This document shows, in pieces, positions 18,634 through 28,018 of a DNA stretch of 64,000 nt. The DNA is from SCN-70-22 sp046327755. Lineage in GTDB: Bacteria > Gemmatimonadota > Gemmatimonadetes > Gemmatimonadales > Gemmatimonadaceae. The notes under the pieces are model-generated. The model saw only the letters and a list, made by a program, of their open reading frames with translations. It was not told the DNA's origin and made no database searches. The DNA lies in assembly GCA_046327755.1 (NCBI GenBank), contig JAXLXW010000007.1, positions 243,173 through 307,172 on the forward strand. The letters are read 5' to 3'. The position numbers and the translations under genes are program-made. Every line of letters starts with the position of its first letter. Positions within the stretch are counted from its first letter, which is position 1.

Positions 18634-18669
18634 GCCGGACGGGGCGCACGCCGCGGCCGCACGAGGCGC

Positions 18670-18715
18670 CGCCCCATCGCGGGCTGGCGCTGCGCGCCAT
18701 CCCGCGAATGGGGCG
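18670..18715. terminator. Bidirectional hairpin between csaA and haemoglobin gene
   Basis: CGCCCCATCGCGGG pairs with CCCGCGAATGGGGCG with a one-base bulge, and an inner GGCGC/GCGCC stem lies in the loop. It abuts the haemoglobin stop codon. Confidence 0.65.
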
Positions 18716-19111
18716 TTAGGCGTCGCCCTGGTTGCGCATGAAGTCCGCCAGGTGGCGGATCTTGCCGCGCAGGAACTCGCGCAGCTCGTCAGGCATGGGG
18801 TGTTCGTCGAGCGCCGTCTCCATGCACCAGAGCCACTCGTCACGCTCGCGTTCGCCAATGACGAAGGGCAGGTGGCGCATGCGCAGGCGCGGGTGGCCGA
18901 ACTTCTCCTCGTAGAGCGGCGGTCCGCCGGTCCACCCGGTGAGGTACATGAAGAGCTTCTCGCGCGAGCGCTTGAGGCTCGCGGCGTGGAGTGCGCGCAC
19001 GTTCGCCGCCTCGGGCGACGAGTCCATGAGGTCGTAGAAGCGATCGACCAGGCGACGGATCCCCTCCTCCCCACCCAACTGCTCGTACGGGAAAACCGGC
19101 GGTGTCGTCAT
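18716..19111 (-). CDS. Group II truncated haemoglobin
   Basis: 131 aa from ATG 19111. Group II markers are present: Tyr in the B helix (DRFYDLMD), the GGPPLYEEKFGHPRLRMRHLPF block carrying the proximal His, and the G8 Trp in DEWLWCM. These proteins bind O2 or NO with haem and commonly protect against nitrosative or oxidative stress. The gene is alone on its strand and converges on csaA. Function in this organism is inferred from family only. Confidence 0.93.
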   Translation of the reverse strand: MTTPPVFPYEQLGGEEGIRRLVDRFYDLMDSSPEAANVRALHAASLKRSREKLFMYLTGWTGGPPLYEEKFGHPRLRMRHLPFVIGERERDEWLWCMETALDEHPMPDELREFLRGKIRHLADFMRNQGDA

Positions 19112-19241
19112 GGCGGGAATGGTAGCGCCTGTCTACAGGGTGTGCGCAAGGATGGGGCAAGCAGTTGTCCGGGACGTGTACTTCTGGCGAAAGTGAAGGC
19201 CCGCGACTCACGCGGTCTTCGCTCCCCCCTCGAGCGCGCAC

Positions 19242-20621
19242 ATGTCCCTGCATTCCCCTGATTCGTACCACACGTCCCCAACGTCCGACCACTACGCGGA
19301 GTTCATCCGGGCCAGCGTCGTTCCGCGCGACAGTTCGCACTCGGCGGGCGACCTTGCGCGCTCGCGTGCCCTCCTCGACGCCGATCCGTCGCTCGCGAAG
19401 CGGGACATCCATGTCGCCGCGATCCTGGGTGATGACGAAGGGGTCCGCGGGTGGCTGGAGCGCGATGCGGCGCTGGCCACCGCGCACGGCGGTCCTTACG
19501 CGTGGGATGCGCTGACCCATCTCTGCTTCTCGCGCTACCTGCGCCTCGATCGGGGGCGCAGTGAAGGCTTCGTGCGCGCGGCGACGCTCCTGCTCGATGC
19601 GGGGGCCAGCGCGAACGCCGGCTTCTGGGAGGCGGAGCACCAGCCACACCCCGAATGGGAGAGCGTGCTATACGGGGCGGCGGGGGTCGCGCACCATGCG
19701 GCGCTGACCAAGCTCCTGCTCGATCGCGGCGCCGACCCCAACGACGAGGAGGTCCCGTACCACGCGCCGGAGGGGTGGGACAACGACGCGATGCGCCACT
19801 TGCTGGAGAGTGGGCGCCTGACGGCGGACTCGCTGACGATGATGCTCCTGCGCAAGGCGGACTGGCACGACCTCGAGGGGATCCGCCTCGTGCTCGACCG
19901 CGGCGGTGACGCGAATCGCGCGGGGCGCTGGGGGAAGACGCCGCTCGACCACGCGTTGCGCAGCGACAATGCGCTCGAGATCGTCGAACTCCTGCTGGAT
20001 CGTGGCGCCGACCCGCGCGTCGAGTCGCAGGGGGTGAGCGCGGTGGCCAAGGCGGCGCGCCACGGGCGCGGCGACGTGCTGGCGCTGTTCGAGGCGCGCG
20101 GCGTGTCGGTGCAGCTGTCGGGGATCGACGGCTTCCTGGCGGCGTGCGCGCGGGACGACGGGGCGCAGGCGCGGCACATCCTGGAGACGGAGGCGGCGGT
20201 GCGTGACGACGTCCTCGCGCACGGCGGCCCCCTCCTGGCGGCGTTCACGCGGGTGGGGAATGCGGAGGGGGTGCGCCACCTCCTCGACGCCGGCATCGCC
20301 GTCGACGCGCCCTACGTCGAGGGGGAGGGGTACTTCGACATCGCCCCGGACAGCACCGCGTTGCACGTGGCGGCATGGCTGGGGCGGCCGCGCGTCGTGC
20401 GCCTCCTGCTCGAGCGCGGGGCCGACGTCCATCGGCAGGATGGTCGCGGGCGCACCGCGCTCGCCCTGGCGGTGCGCGCCTGCGTCGACTCGTACTGGAC
20501 GGAGCGGCGCACCCCGGAGTGTGTACAGCTGCTGCTCGACGCCGGGGGACGCACGGAGGGCATCCTCCTGCCGTCGGGTTACGACGCGGTGGATGCCCTC
20601 CTGGCGGCGCGCGGCGCCTAA
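19242..20621 (+). CDS. Ankyrin-repeat protein
   Basis: 459 aa from ATG 19242, with no signal peptide, so probably cytoplasmic. At least six ankyrin-type units are visible, ending in the usual LLLDAGAS, LLLDRGADPN, LVLDRGGDAN, LLLDRGADP, LLDAGIAVD and LLLERGADV turns, and spread over most of the length. The first 50 residues are not repeat-like. Ankyrin repeats bind proteins; the partner is unknown. The gene converges on the Ig-repeat lipoprotein gene, with a short 7-bp stem hairpin between them at 20632-20652. Confidence 0.88.
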   Translation: MSLHSPDSYHTSPTSDHYAEFIRASVVPRDSSHSAGDLARSRALLDADPSLAKRDIHVAAILGDDEGVRGWLERDAALATAHGGPYAWDALTHLCFSRYLRLDRGRSEGFVRAATLLLDAGASANAGFWEAEHQPHPEWESVLYGAAGVAHHAALTKLLLDRGADPNDEEVPYHAPEGWDNDAMRHLLESGRLTADSLTMMLLRKADWHDLEGIRLVLDRGGDANRAGRWGKTPLDHALRSDNALEIVELLLDRGADPRVESQGVSAVAKAARHGRGDVLALFEARGVSVQLSGIDGFLAACARDDGAQARHILETEAAVRDDVLAHGGPLLAAFTRVGNAEGVRHLLDAGIAVDAPYVEGEGYFDIAPDSTALHVAAWLGRPRVVRLLLERGADVHRQDGRGRTALALAVRACVDSYWTERRTPECVQLLLDAGGRTEGILLPSGYDAVDALLAARGA

Positions 20622-20654
20622 CGCATTGCCGCGCGCCATGGCTCGTGGCGCGGA

Positions 20655-23171
20655 TCAGGGCGGGGTGTAGCTCCCTGACTTGAAGGCGCCGACGATCGTC
20701 GTCCCGTCGAGGGTAGGTTGCGAGAGGCCACTCCCCACCGACCATCCGTAGGCGTAGACCGACCACGAGATGAGGACGTTGTTCTGCAGCCCCCACGTGG
20801 ACTGCCACCCCGGGACGATCGAGAAGTCGGGCATGTTGTTCCCGAGCAACGCCCCGTTCAGGAGGTTCTGGTACGCACCGCTGACGGTGACGATCACGTT
20901 GCGGCTGGCCCCACCCGAGCTCTGGGAGTAGCTCAGGAGCCACTGCGCGTTGTACTGCGACTGGATCGTGAGTGCGGTCCGCACGCGGATCACCCCACCC
21001 TGCAGCCCGAAGGTCGAGACGGTGGGGGTGTTGAGGTCCGCGCCTAACGTCACGGTGGGGCTCGCGGCGCTCGAAGTCACCAGCGAGGCGACGCGCCCGG
21101 AGGTCAGGGTGCTGCCGGCCACGATCCCCGCCATCGCGGTGAACGTATGCAGGTCACCGGCAATGACCGAGGCGGCGGGGACGACGTTCACCTGCGGCGT
21201 GGCCGAGCTGCCGGGGAGCGACGAGCCCACGTTCACGCTCGTCCCGTTCCCCGTCATGAAGGTGGCGGAGGCGAAGACCGACTCGCCGCCCGCCACCCCC
21301 TGCACATTGACGGTGCGCGGCACGGTGGTGATCGCCGACGCGCCGCCGAAGTTCAGCGTCCCGAACGACGAGTTGTTGCCCGGGTTGAGGCCGCGCTGGA
21401 TGATGACGCGGTCGGCCTGCAGCCCCGGCAGCGGCAACCGCGCTGCGACCAGGTCGTGCACGCCATCCGGAATGTTGGAGAGGGTGAAGTTCGGGGTGAA
21501 GGAGTTGATGGCGGTCGCGCTTCGGGAACCGAAGCTGACGACGGCGCCGTCGGTCACGCCGAGCCCCGCCACCGATCCGGTGACCGTCTTCCCGCCGACC
21601 GAGGTGCAGTGCCCCGCGCCCTCGGCGACGAGTTCGTCCTTGGTGCCGTACATGATGTGGAGCGTCGTCGCCGTCGCGGCGTCCTGCGTCACCCAGGCGA
21701 CGCCGGCGCTGTTCCCGACCGTGATGGAGTAGGTGTTGGGCGACGAGGGGAGGACCTGCTGCCAGGTGGAGCCCGTCTGCGCGGCGAACCAGATGGGGAG
21801 CTCGCTCGAGGCGCCGCAGAACTGGAACGTCGTGTTCCCCGTTTGCCCGCCCAGCGTGATGGTGAGCGTCATCTGCACGGAGACGGTGGCGATCCCCGCC
21901 CCCGCAGCCGAGATGGTCACGACTGAGCTTCCCTGCGGAGTGTTGGCCGGGACGCTGAAGGTGATGGAGGTGCCGTTCCCACCCGTCGGGTTGACGCCGA
22001 GGTCGGCGGTGACGCCGTTCGGCAGCCCGCTCGCCGCGAAGGTAACCGCTCCCGTGAAGTTGCTCCGGACGATGCTCACGCTCGTACTCCCTGTCCCCCC
22101 CTGCGCGATGGAGACCGAGGTGCGGCTCAGCGTGATCGACGAGATGGACGCAACGGGGTTCACGACGAGGGAGAGCGCGACCGTGGCGTCCGCGATGCCG
22201 GTCCCCGATCCCTTGAGGGTGATGGGGTAGGTCCCCGCGACCGTCTGTGCCGTGGTCGAGAAGGTCGCCGTGATCGAGTTGCCGGTGGTCGGTGACGGGG
22301 AGAAGGTCGCGGTCACGCCGGCAGGCAGCGACCCCGAGACGGCCAGGGAGACGTCGCCCAGGTACTCGGTGCGATTGATGATGATGGTCGCCGAGACGTT
22401 GAGCCCACCGGCGGACGTCGTGAGCGTGTTGGAGCCGGAGACCGAAAGGGCGATGCTCGCCGGGCGCGGGACTACGGCGAGTGTGTAGGTGGCGGTTGCG
22501 TTGGCGACGCCACTCCCCGACGCCGTTACCGTGAGCGGGTAGCTCCCCTCCGGCGTGTTGAGGCTGACGGCGACGGCCACCGTGAAGGTATCCGCCGACT
22601 GCGTCACCGTCGTCGTGACACCGGTCGGAGCGCCGGTGACGGCCACAGCGACGTTGCCCGTGAAGTTGGTCCGCGCAATCGTGGCCTTGAACGTCCCGCT
22701 CCCGCTCTGCGAGATGGAGGCCGTGGCAGGAGCGAGCGAGACGGTGATGGTCGGCTTGGCGGTGACCGTCAGCGACGCCGTGAAGGTCTGGTCCGCCAAC
22801 CCGGACGCCTTGGCCCGGATGGTGAAGTTGTAGCTGCCGGCGGGGACTGAGGCCCCCACGGCGACGGCGAGCGACCCTGTCGTGGTTCCGCTCCCGATCG
22901 TGGACGGTGTGAGCGTTGCCGTGACCCCGTTGGGCAGCCCTTCCGCACTCACCTCCACCGCGCCGGTGAAGCCGCCGGTCCGCGTGACGGTCGCCGTGAT
23001 GCTCCCCGACGCCCCCTGCTCGACGGAGAGCGAGCTGGCCGAGAGCGAGACGGCGAAGCCCTGGACGGGCGGTGGCGGTGACGTCCCGCCGTCACCGCCG
23101 CCGCCGCAGGCGGCGACGGCTGCAAGACCGAGCGAGGCGATCGCCCGCAAGAGGCGCAGGTGCGGGCGCAT
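20655..23171 (-). CDS. Large lipoprotein with tandem Ig-like repeats
   Basis: 838 aa from ATG 23171, chosen because MRPHLRLLRAIASLGLAAV leads to a lipobox Cys (AACGGGG). An in-frame ATG at 23216 would add 15 residues. About residues 35-500 are five similar units of 85-95 residues, each with a core such as FTGAVEVSAEGLPNGVTATL, FTGNVAVAVTGAPTGVTTTV or FTGAVTFAASGLPNGVTADL, separated by SGSGVANATATYTL-like segments. The rest is a unique region without known catalytic motifs, ending SGSYTPP. It is probably an extracellular adhesion or scaffold protein. Internal repeats at DNA level may cause copy-number variation. Confidence 0.8.
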   Translation of the reverse strand: MRPHLRLLRAIASLGLAAVAACGGGGDGGTSPPPPVQGFAVSLSASSLSVEQGASGSITATVTRTGGFTGAVEVSAEGLPNGVTATLTPSTIGSGTTTGSLAVAVGASVPAGSYNFTIRAKASGLADQTFTASLTVTAKPTITVSLAPATASISQSGSGTFKATIARTNFTGNVAVAVTGAPTGVTTTVTQSADTFTVAVAVSLNTPEGSYPLTVTASGSGVANATATYTLAVVPRPASIALSVSGSNTLTTSAGGLNVSATIIINRTEYLGDVSLAVSGSLPAGVTATFSPSPTTGNSITATFSTTAQTVAGTYPITLKGSGTGIADATVALSLVVNPVASISSITLSRTSVSIAQGGTGSTSVSIVRSNFTGAVTFAASGLPNGVTADLGVNPTGGNGTSITFSVPANTPQGSSVVTISAAGAGIATVSVQMTLTITLGGQTGNTTFQFCGASSELPIWFAAQTGSTWQQVLPSSPNTYSITVGNSAGVAWVTQDAATATTLHIMYGTKDELVAEGAGHCTSVGGKTVTGSVAGLGVTDGAVVSFGSRSATAINSFTPNFTLSNIPDGVHDLVAARLPLPGLQADRVIIQRGLNPGNNSSFGTLNFGGASAITTVPRTVNVQGVAGGESVFASATFMTGNGTSVNVGSSLPGSSATPQVNVVPAASVIAGDLHTFTAMAGIVAGSTLTSGRVASLVTSSAASPTVTLGADLNTPTVSTFGLQGGVIRVRTALTIQSQYNAQWLLSYSQSSGGASRNVIVTVSGAYQNLLNGALLGNNMPDFSIVPGWQSTWGLQNNVLISWSVYAYGWSVGSGLSQPTLDGTTIVGAFKSGSYTPP

Positions 23172-23620
23172 GTGCGGGCGGAGGGCGAGTCGCACCTGAG
23201 GGGAGTTGCCGGACATTGAGCGATGCGGAGAGAGAGTGGGGGGCACAAGACGCTTCGTCCCCTGAAAGATCCGCGCCACCGAACTCGGCCCTTCGGCGAC
23301 GAGCGTGGCGGCGGCTAGTGAGCGATTGCGCGAGCCTCGCGCGCGCCGCCGGAGCGCGTGCATATTGGCCCTCCACGCCGACTTGACCGTGCGACCGCTC
23401 CCCCCTCCTTCGCGAGCGCTCCCGGGCGAGCCGTCGCGTGCAACGGTGCGAGGTGTGGCGTATGCGGACATCGAGTGTCGCGACTGGGAGCGGGGAGCGC
23501 ACGGCGTGGATGGCACCGGGGGGCGATTGCTGCTCTGGAGTCACGTGCCGCGCTGAACGGGCGTGGGAGCGTGACCTCTCGCAGCGCCGGATCTTGCGGT
23601 CGTCGGCGGTCGCGTGCGCG
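23172..23620. other. Divergent upstream region
   Basis: About 450 bp between the Ig-repeat gene and the barrel gene. No gene, repeat family member or RNA is evident. Part of it may be coding if the barrel gene starts at the TTG at 23594. Confidence 0.35.
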
Positions 23621-24346
23621 ATGGTGTCGCTCGCGACCGGCGCGCTCGCCATGGCGACGTTCACCTCGGCGCTCGCGGCGCAGGCCGCGCCGACGTCGTC
23701 GCCGCTGGCGCAGCCCTCCGCGCCGCGCCGCGTCAGGTTGGTCGTGTCCGGCGGCGCGTCGGTCCCGACGGGCGGCTTCTCGACCTATCACGACCTGGGC
23801 GTGCAGGCGAGCGGTTCGGTCATCGTCTCCCTCCTGCACCAGAAGCTTCGCCTGCGCCCGGAACTCGCGTATACGCGCTTCAGCGTGATCGAGGACAAGG
23901 TGCGCGCGCTGGCGGCATCGCTCGCCCGGCAGCCGGCGGCATATGCGGCGGTGCAGCCAGGCGCGGCGCGCAGCGGTGTCCGCCAGTTGCAAGCGCAGGC
24001 GCTGGCGGCCCCCAAGCTCCCCGACCTCGACAAGCTGAGCGAAGGCGCGATCTCGTCGCTGCTCGGCACCTTTGCCAACCTCGAACTCCCGTTGGGACCG
24101 CGGGGATTCCAGCCGTATCTCATCGGCGGGGTCGGCGCTGTCTCGTTCCGAACGGACGTGACGACCGTGGGGCAGGCGCTCGACGGCGTGCAGTGGGCGT
24201 ACAACGCAGGGGCCGGCATCCGCTTCAAGCTCGGACCGTTAGGCGGCGGGCTCGAGGCGCGGCTGCGGCAGATCCCGGTCGATGGGAGCAAGACCTTCTT
24301 CAAGAACGTGACGACGGTCCCGGTCTCGTTCTCGCTCATCTTCTAG
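23621..24346 (+). CDS. Outer-membrane beta-barrel protein
   Basis: About 241 aa from ATG 23621, with a signal peptide ending near SALAAQ; a TTG at 23594 would give a more basic n-region. The mature protein has alternating beta-strand segments (VRLVVSGGASVPTGGF, GVQASGSVIVSLLH, KLRLRPELAYTRFSV, YLIGGVGAVSFRTDV, YNAGAGIRFKLG). It ends with an aromatic C-terminal residue (VSFSLIF), the usual signature for outer-membrane insertion. It resembles small OmpA/OmpW-like barrels. No enzyme signature is seen. Start is uncertain, frame is not. Confidence 0.75.
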   Translation: MVSLATGALAMATFTSALAAQAAPTSSPLAQPSAPRRVRLVVSGGASVPTGGFSTYHDLGVQASGSVIVSLLHQKLRLRPELAYTRFSVIEDKVRALAASLARQPAAYAAVQPGAARSGVRQLQAQALAAPKLPDLDKLSEGAISSLLGTFANLELPLGPRGFQPYLIGGVGAVSFRTDVTTVGQALDGVQWAYNAGAGIRFKLGPLGGGLEARLRQIPVDGSKTFFKNVTTVPVSFSLIF

Positions 24347-24393
24347 GGGGCGTGTCGCCCCTCGACAACGAGGGGGCGGCGGCGGAGTTTGGC

Positions 24394-24423
24394 GAGGGGC
24401 GCGGCCATGCGGTCGCGCCCCTC
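24394..24423 (+). terminator. Hairpin terminator after the barrel gene
   Basis: A 13-bp stem (GAGGGGCGCGGCC with GGTCGCGCCCCTC, one G-T wobble) has an ATGC loop. A smaller CCCCTCG/CGAGGGG stem precedes it at about 24357-24374. Confidence 0.65.
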
Positions 24424-24446
24424 CTGCCTTCTGCCATCGAGTGATC

Positions 24447-26216
24447 ATGCATCACCTGCCTTCGAGGATTCGCGCCGCTGCGCGCATCGGCGCCCGTGCG
24501 CTGATCGGCGCGCTCGTCCTGGCACCGCACACCTCGCGCGCGCAGCAACCGGCGCGGGCCGACGTCATCCTCGTGAACGGGACCGTCCTCACCGTCGACG
24601 CCAACGATCGCGTGGCGCAGGCGATCGCCATTCGCGGGAGCAAGATCGTCGCGGTCGGGACCACGGCAGAGGTCGAGCGCCTGGCCGGCCCGGCGACGCA
24701 GCGCATCGACCTGCGCGGGCGCACGGTGACGCCGGGGCTGCTCGATGCGCACGCGCACTTCAGCGGCGGCTACGCCGAGCGACTCGACCTGTCATATCCC
24801 GCGGTGAAGACGATCCCGGAGGTGGTGGCGAAAGTGGGCTCGCAGGTAGCGAAGGCCGGCCACGACGCGTGGGTCGAAGGGCACGGGTGGGATGAGGGGA
24901 AGCTCGCCGAGCATCGCTACGTGACGGCGCGCGACCTCGACGCCGTCTCGCCGGAGAACCCGGTCTATCTCACGCAGACCACCGGGCACTACGGCGTGGC
25001 CAACAGCGTCGCCTTGCGGCTGGCGGGAATCACGAAGGCGACGGCCGATCCGCCCAACGGGACGATCGACCGCTACCCGGACGGGACACCCACGGGGGTG
25101 CTCAAGGAATCGGCGCAGGGGTTGGTGCGGCGCCTGATCCCGCCACGCACGGCGGCGCAGCTCGACCAGAGCCTGCGCGACCTGGCGAAGGGGTTCAACG
25201 CCGAGGGGATGACGGGGGCGAAGGATCCCGGGATCTCCGGGGCCACGTGGGAGGCGTACCGTCGGGTGCAACGCTCGGGCGACCTGTCGGTGCGCATCTT
25301 CGCCCTGTGGCAGGGCGGGCGCTCGGTGGAAGGGGCGCGGCGCCTGATCGCCGAGCGCGCCGCGATGACACGCCCCTACGAGACCACGGGGGACGACCAG
25401 GTCATCGCCGGCGGGGTGAAGCTCTACATCGACGGGAGCGGCGGGGCGCGAACGGCTTGGCTCTACGACGACTGGAACAAGGCGTACACCGACACCGACA
25501 CGGGAAACCGCGGCTATCCGTCGAGCAACCCCGACACGGTGCGCCTCCTGATCAGGATGTACCACGACGCCGGCTTCCACGTGAGCGTCCACTCCATCGG
25601 CGATCGCGGGATCGACTGGACGATGGACTCGTTCGTCGAGGCGCTGAAGGCGAAGCCGACCAGGGGGCTCAGGCACGGGATCATCCACGCCAACATCCCG
25701 AGCGACCACGCCATCGCCCTGATGGCGCAGCTGCAACGCGACTACGACGCCGGCTTCCCGGAGCCGTCGGCGACCTTCGCCTGGTGGCTGGGCGACACGT
25801 ACGCGGCCAACTTCGGCAAGGTGCGCTCGTTGCGCCTCAACCCGTTCGCCACGTTCAAGGCGAAGGGGATCCGCTGGGCCAACGGGTCGGACTTCGGGGT
25901 CACGCCATTCGCGGCGCGCTACGGGATCTGGAGCGCGGTGGCGCGCGAGACCTTGTTAGGCAGCTGGGGCGACCCCTTTGGGCGCGCCGAGTCGGTCGAC
26001 GTGCATACGGCGCTGCGTGCGGTCACCATCTGGGCGGCTCGCCAGATGTTCCTCGAGGAGAAAATCGGGTCGGTGGAGGTGGGGAAGTACGCCGACCTCG
26101 CCGTGTGGGATCGCAACCCGTACGCTGTCGCCACGGCCGACCTCAAGGAGATGCGTTGCCTCCTGACGCTGTTCAACGGGCGCGTGGTGTACCGGGCCGC
26201 GGGGGGTGACGTGTAG
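24447..26216 (+). CDS. Exported amidohydrolase (YtcJ-like, Amidohydro_3)
   Basis: 589 aa from ATG 24447; an in-frame GTG lies two codons earlier. A signal peptide ends near SRAQQ. The family architecture is clear: an N-terminal strand set (DVILVNGTVLTVDANDRV), the metal motif HAHFSGG, then HSIGDRGIDWTMD, HGIIHANIP and NGSDFGVTPF, and a closing IGSVEVGKYADLAVWDRNP segment. Members hydrolyse amide or related bonds with one or two metals; substrates are rarely known. It heads a co-oriented run of catabolic genes. An acyl-CoA ligase follows after 123 bp. Confidence 0.9.
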   Translation: MHHLPSRIRAAARIGARALIGALVLAPHTSRAQQPARADVILVNGTVLTVDANDRVAQAIAIRGSKIVAVGTTAEVERLAGPATQRIDLRGRTVTPGLLDAHAHFSGGYAERLDLSYPAVKTIPEVVAKVGSQVAKAGHDAWVEGHGWDEGKLAEHRYVTARDLDAVSPENPVYLTQTTGHYGVANSVALRLAGITKATADPPNGTIDRYPDGTPTGVLKESAQGLVRRLIPPRTAAQLDQSLRDLAKGFNAEGMTGAKDPGISGATWEAYRRVQRSGDLSVRIFALWQGGRSVEGARRLIAERAAMTRPYETTGDDQVIAGGVKLYIDGSGGARTAWLYDDWNKAYTDTDTGNRGYPSSNPDTVRLLIRMYHDAGFHVSVHSIGDRGIDWTMDSFVEALKAKPTRGLRHGIIHANIPSDHAIALMAQLQRDYDAGFPEPSATFAWWLGDTYAANFGKVRSLRLNPFATFKAKGIRWANGSDFGVTPFAARYGIWSAVARETLLGSWGDPFGRAESVDVHTALRAVTIWAARQMFLEEKIGSVEVGKYADLAVWDRNPYAVATADLKEMRCLLTLFNGRVVYRAAGGDV

Positions 26217-26339
26217 TGGCATCGACGAGGGGAGATTCCGGCGCAATTCGCGCCTCGGCGCGTGCGTTCGCGCACTGGACGCCCCCGGGATCGGGTGTAG
26301 CGTATCCGAGGTAGCCACCAGTCGACCCGGAGCGCGCAC

Positions 26340-27974
26340 GTGCTGTCGTACGTCCACGGAACATCCACCACCCCACTCCTCGGCGAGACGATTGGCGCCG
26401 CCCTCGAGCGCGCCGTTGGACAGTTCGGCGATCGCGAGGCGCTCGTGGTGCGCGGGCAATGGTATCGCGCCACCTATCGCCAACTGTGGGACGCGACGAC
26501 GACGCTGGCGCGCGCGCTCATGGCGGCGGGGATCCAGAAGGGGGACCGCGTCGGGATCTGGTCGCCCAACCGGTGGGAATGGGTCGTGGTGCAGTTCGCG
26601 ACCGCACGCATGGGGGCGATCCTCGTCAACATCAACCCGGCGTACAAGACCGCGGAGCTGGAGTACGCGCTCACGCAGTCGGGGACCAAGCTCCTCTTCC
26701 TGGCGCGGCACTTCCGCACGTCGCACTACGCCGAGATGCTCGAGGCGGTGCGCCCCAACTGTCCGCAGCTGCAGCAGAGCGTGATCCTGGACGGGGAATG
26801 GGATGCCTTCCTCGAGCACGGCGTCGAGGTGAGCGAGGCGGCGCTGGCCGAGCGGGAGGCGTCGCTCCAGTTCGACGACCCGATCAACATCCAGTACACC
26901 TCGGGGACGACCGGCTTTCCCAAGGGGGCCACGCTCTCGCACCACAACATCCTCAACAACGGCTACTTCGTCGGGCAGGCGCTGCACTACACGCACGAGG
27001 ATCGCATCTGCATCCCCGTCCCGTTCTATCACTGCTTCGGCATGGTGATGGGGAACCTCGCGGCCATCACGCACGGGGCGTGCATGGTGGTCCCGGGCGA
27101 GGCGTTCGACCCGACGCTGGCGCTGGAGACGGTGCAGGAGGAGCGCTGCACGTCGCTGTACGGCGTGCCGAGCATGTTCATCGCCGAGCTGGCGCTTCCG
27201 GACTTCGTAACCTTCGACCTGTCGTCGCTCCGCACCGGGATCATGGCGGGGTCGCCGTGCCCGGTGGAGGTGATGAAGCGCGTGCAGTCGGAGATGCACA
27301 TGACCGCGGTGACGATCTGCTACGGGATGACCGAGACGTCGCCCGTGTCGACGCAGAGCGCGACCGACGACCCCCTGGAGAAGCGCGTGAGCACCGTGGG
27401 GCGCGTACATCCGCACGTGGAGGTGAAGATCGTCGACCCGGAGAGCGGGAACGCGGTCCCGCGCGGGACCAAGGGCGAGCTGTGCACCCGCGGCTACTCG
27501 GTGATGATCGGCTACTGGAACGACGCCCACGCCACGCACTCGGCGATCGACACCGGTGGGTGGATGCACACCGGCGACCTGGCGACGATGGACGACGAGG
27601 GGTACGTCAACATCGTGGGGCGCATCAAGGACATGATCATCCGCGGCGGGGAGAACATCTATCCGCGCGAGATCGAGGAGTTCCTGTACACGCATCCGCT
27701 GGTGCAGGACGCGCAGGTGATCGGCGTCCCCAGCGAGCGCTATGGCGAGGAGGTGATGGCGTGGATCATCCCGAAGGCCGGGGCGACGCCCAGTGCCGAT
27801 GACATCACGACCTTCTGCAAGGGACAAATCTCGTCGTACAAGATTCCCCGCTACATCAAGTTTGTCGACGCATACCCGATGACCGTGTCGGGGAAGGTGC
27901 AGAAGTACAAGATGCGCGAGGTCGCCGTGGCGGAGCTGGGGCTGGGCGCCGCCGCGAGCGTGGTGACCGCCTAG
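26340..27974 (+). CDS. Acyl-CoA synthetase (AMP-binding, fatty-acid type)
   Basis: 544 aa from GTG 26340, with CGGAG about seven bases upstream. The adenylate-forming motifs are all intact: YTSGTTGFPKGATLSHHN for ATP binding, YGMTETSP, the hinge GWMHTGDLATMDDEGYV, GRIKDMIIRGGENIYPREIE, and the catalytic lysine region SGKVQKYKMRE. It closely resembles medium- or long-chain fatty-acid and related acyl-CoA ligases acting in the cytoplasm. It lies between an exported amidohydrolase and an exported PLP enzyme. The chain length of its acid substrate is not readable. Confidence 0.92.
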   Translation: MLSYVHGTSTTPLLGETIGAALERAVGQFGDREALVVRGQWYRATYRQLWDATTTLARALMAAGIQKGDRVGIWSPNRWEWVVVQFATARMGAILVNINPAYKTAELEYALTQSGTKLLFLARHFRTSHYAEMLEAVRPNCPQLQQSVILDGEWDAFLEHGVEVSEAALAEREASLQFDDPINIQYTSGTTGFPKGATLSHHNILNNGYFVGQALHYTHEDRICIPVPFYHCFGMVMGNLAAITHGACMVVPGEAFDPTLALETVQEERCTSLYGVPSMFIAELALPDFVTFDLSSLRTGIMAGSPCPVEVMKRVQSEMHMTAVTICYGMTETSPVSTQSATDDPLEKRVSTVGRVHPHVEVKIVDPESGNAVPRGTKGELCTRGYSVMIGYWNDAHATHSAIDTGGWMHTGDLATMDDEGYVNIVGRIKDMIIRGGENIYPREIEEFLYTHPLVQDAQVIGVPSERYGEEVMAWIIPKAGATPSADDITTFCKGQISSYKIPRYIKFVDAYPMTVSGKVQKYKMREVAVAELGLGAAASVVTA

Positions 27975-27980
27975 CCGCCG

Positions 27981-28010
27981 CCCTCGTCCTCCCGTCTTCT
28001 CGTCTTCTCT
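27981..28010. repeat. GAGAAGAC-type 8-bp-period repeat
   Basis: Reads on the minus strand as GAGAAGACGAGAAGACGGG then AGGACGAG. It fills the 44-bp gap between the ligase stop and the next ATG, so it is transcribed between two genes. Confidence 0.65.
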
Positions 28011-28018
28011 GGTCAGGT

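Noticed and set aside
25956..27827. Long minus-strand open frame opposite the acyl-CoA ligase
   Set aside because: Composition is that of a shadow frame; the plus strand carries every adenylate-forming motif.
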